From: Tardiphaga sp.
GTDB lineage: Bacteria > Pseudomonadota > Alphaproteobacteria > Rhizobiales > Xanthobacteraceae
Direction of reading: 5' to 3'
Assembly: GCA_028290765.1 (NCBI GenBank)
Contig: JAQGJF010000135.1
Span: 1 to 6,235, forward strand
DNA: 6,235 nt
Shown: positions 5,117-6,235 of the stretch, in pieces
Layout of the letters: each line of letters begins with the position of its first letter
Numbering within the stretch: the first letter of the stretch is position 1
Notes under the pieces: model-generated
What the model was told of the DNA's origin: nothing
Database searches by the model: none
Seen by the model: only the letters and a program-made list of their open reading frames with translations
Position numbers and translations under genes: made by a program

Positions 5117-6235
5117 ATGTCCCCCACCGCCGCTGCACGTCAACCGTCCGCCACGCCATCGCTGCGTGACCGCCTGAAAGATTCTTCGCTGTTGCGTGAT
5201 CGTTGCTACATCGACGGCGCCTGGACCGGCACCCCGGCCACCGCCGTGACCAATCCGGTCAATGGCGTCGAACTCGCCAAGGTGCCGAGGATGAGTACGG
5301 CGGAAGCCACCGCTGCGGTCGAAGCCGCCGAGCGGGCGTTTCCGGCCTGGGCCAAGCTCACCGCGAAAGCGCGCTCGAACATCTTGCGCAAATGGTTCGA
5401 TCTGATCATTGCCAACCGCGAGGATCTCGCCCTGATCCTCACCTCCGAGCAGGGCAAGCCGTTGGCCGAGGCGCTCGGCGAGGTCGACATTGGCGGCGCC
5501 TATGTCGAGTTCTTCGCGGAGGAAGCCCGCCGGGTCTATGGCGAGACAATCCCAACGCAGCGGCCGGATGCGCGGCTCTTGGCGATCCGCCAGCCGATCG
5601 GGGTCTGCGGCGCGATCACGCCGTGGAATTTTCCCTGCTCGATGATCACCCGCAAGGTGTCGCCGGCGCTGGCCGCCGGCTGCACCGTGGTGCTCAAGCC
5701 CGCCAACGAGACGCCGCTCACCGCCTTGGCGCTGGTGGCGCTGGCCGAGAAGGCCGGCGTTCCCAAAGGCGTGTTCAACATCCTCACCGGCAATTCGTCG
5801 GCGATCGGCAAGGTCTTATGTGAACATCCGGCGGTGCGGTTTGTCGGTTTCACCGGCTCCACCGAAGTCGGCAAGATTCTCTACCAGCAGGCCGCGGTCG
5901 GGGTGAAGAAGCTCGGACTCGAGCTCGGCGGCAACGCGCCGTTTGTGGTGTTCGACGATGCCGATATCGACGCCGCGGTCGAGGGCGCCATGGTCTCTAA
6001 GTACCGCAACATGGGCCAGACCTGCGTCTGCGCCAACCGGATCTATGCGCAGGACAAGATCTACGACAGTTTTGTGGAGAAGCTGTCGAACAAGGTCGCC
6101 GCGATGAAGATCGGCGACGGCACCGAGGCCGGCGTGACGCAGGGCCCGCTGATCAATATGGAGGCGGTCGACAAGATCGAAAAACACATCGCCGACGCGG
6201 TCAAGCACGGCGCGAAAATCGTCACCGGCGGCAAA
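5117..6235 (+). CDS. gabD: NAD(P)-dependent succinate-semialdehyde dehydrogenase, 3' end missing
   Basis: Cytoplasmic aldehyde dehydrogenase that oxidises succinate semialdehyde to succinate, the last step of 4-aminobutyrate breakdown feeding the TCA cycle. The window holds 373 codons; the family is about 480-490 residues, so roughly 110-120 C-terminal residues are cut off. Visible motifs: ITPWNFP with catalytic Asn171, VLKPANETP with cofactor-binding Lys194, FTGSTEVGK (245-253) of the Rossmann fold, LELGGNAP with general base Glu269, and NMGQTCVCANR with nucleophile Cys303 and the nearby Cys305. The C-x-C pair together with ETP and GGNAPF favours SSADH over other aldehyde dehydrogenases; glutarate-semialdehyde dehydrogenase is the main alternative. 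The ATG at 5117 has a good Shine-Dalgarno. It gives about 15 more N-terminal residues (rich in Ala, Pro, Arg) before the family-like segment LLRDRCYIDGAW. No partner such as gabT is visible. Confidence 0.94.
   Translation, partial: MSPTAAARQPSATPSLRDRLKDSSLLRDRCYIDGAWTGTPATAVTNPVNGVELAKVPRMSTAEATAAVEAAERAFPAWAKLTAKARSNILRKWFDLIIANREDLALILTSEQGKPLAEALGEVDIGGAYVEFFAEEARRVYGETIPTQRPDARLLAIRQPIGVCGAITPWNFPCSMITRKVSPALAAGCTVVLKPANETPLTALALVALAEKAGVPKGVFNILTGNSSAIGKVLCEHPAVRFVGFTGSTEVGKILYQQAAVGVKKLGLELGGNAPFVVFDDADIDAAVEGAMVSKYRNMGQTCVCANRIYAQDKIYDSFVEKLSNKVAAMKIGDGTEAGVTQGPLINMEAVDKIEKHIADAVKHGAKIVTGGK

Noticed and set aside
5203..5823. Plus-strand open frame of 206 codons within gabD
   Set aside because: It is the out-of-frame shadow of gabD, whose own frame carries all aldehyde dehydrogenase motifs from a start with a good Shine-Dalgarno.
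5816..6208. Minus-strand open frame of 130 codons at the right end
   Set aside because: Antisense to the catalytic region of gabD, with no ribosome binding site and no domain.

Overview
The window is high-GC DNA with C/G-rich third codon positions and densely packed genes. Gene content and protein style suggest an alphaproteobacterium of the Bradyrhizobium/Rhodopseudomonas group (Nitrobacteraceae). That placement is an inference from recognised protein families and from the GC-rich intergenic inverted repeat, not from a database match. Six protein genes are well supported; the outer two run off the window edges. One further small gene of unknown function is likely. I see no tRNA, rRNA, CRISPR array, transposase or phage gene.

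Left part (1-2183): a minus-strand pair encodes the permease (1-739, cut by the window edge) and ATPase (743-1483) of a MacB/LolCDE-like ABC system of the YbbA-YbbP type. Divergently transcribed from them is a secreted GDSL/SGNH esterase of the TesA type (1470-2183). The start regions overlap, so neither direction has a free intergenic promoter. The tesA/ybbA-ybbP divergent layout is the same as in E. coli, which suggests a periplasmic lipid- or ester-handling module.

Middle (2184-4246): a gap of about 200 bp leads to thpR (2385-2921), a 2H phosphoesterase with both HxTL motifs. It converges on a minus-strand serine hydrolase of the beta-lactamase/EstB type (3059-4246). The 137-bp gap between their ends is almost filled by a nested GC-rich inverted-repeat element (2932-3050) that could also end transcription from both sides.

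Right part (4247-6235): a 343-bp divergent spacer precedes a 109-residue gene (4590-4919) of unknown function, whose N-terminal half looks like a degenerate GIY-YIG fold. The next 197 bp carry three unrelated short tandem duplications (periods 21, 16 and 12 bp), a hairpin and a consensus-like -10 box. Then comes the first 373 codons of a succinate-semialdehyde dehydrogenase (gabD type, from 5117), truncated by the window end.

Most of the window is ordinary chromosomal housekeeping and accessory metabolism. I did not find convincing evidence of a new multi-gene system. The items most worth a second look are the small GIY-YIG-like protein, the cluster of tandem duplications upstream of gabD, and the intergenic inverted repeat.
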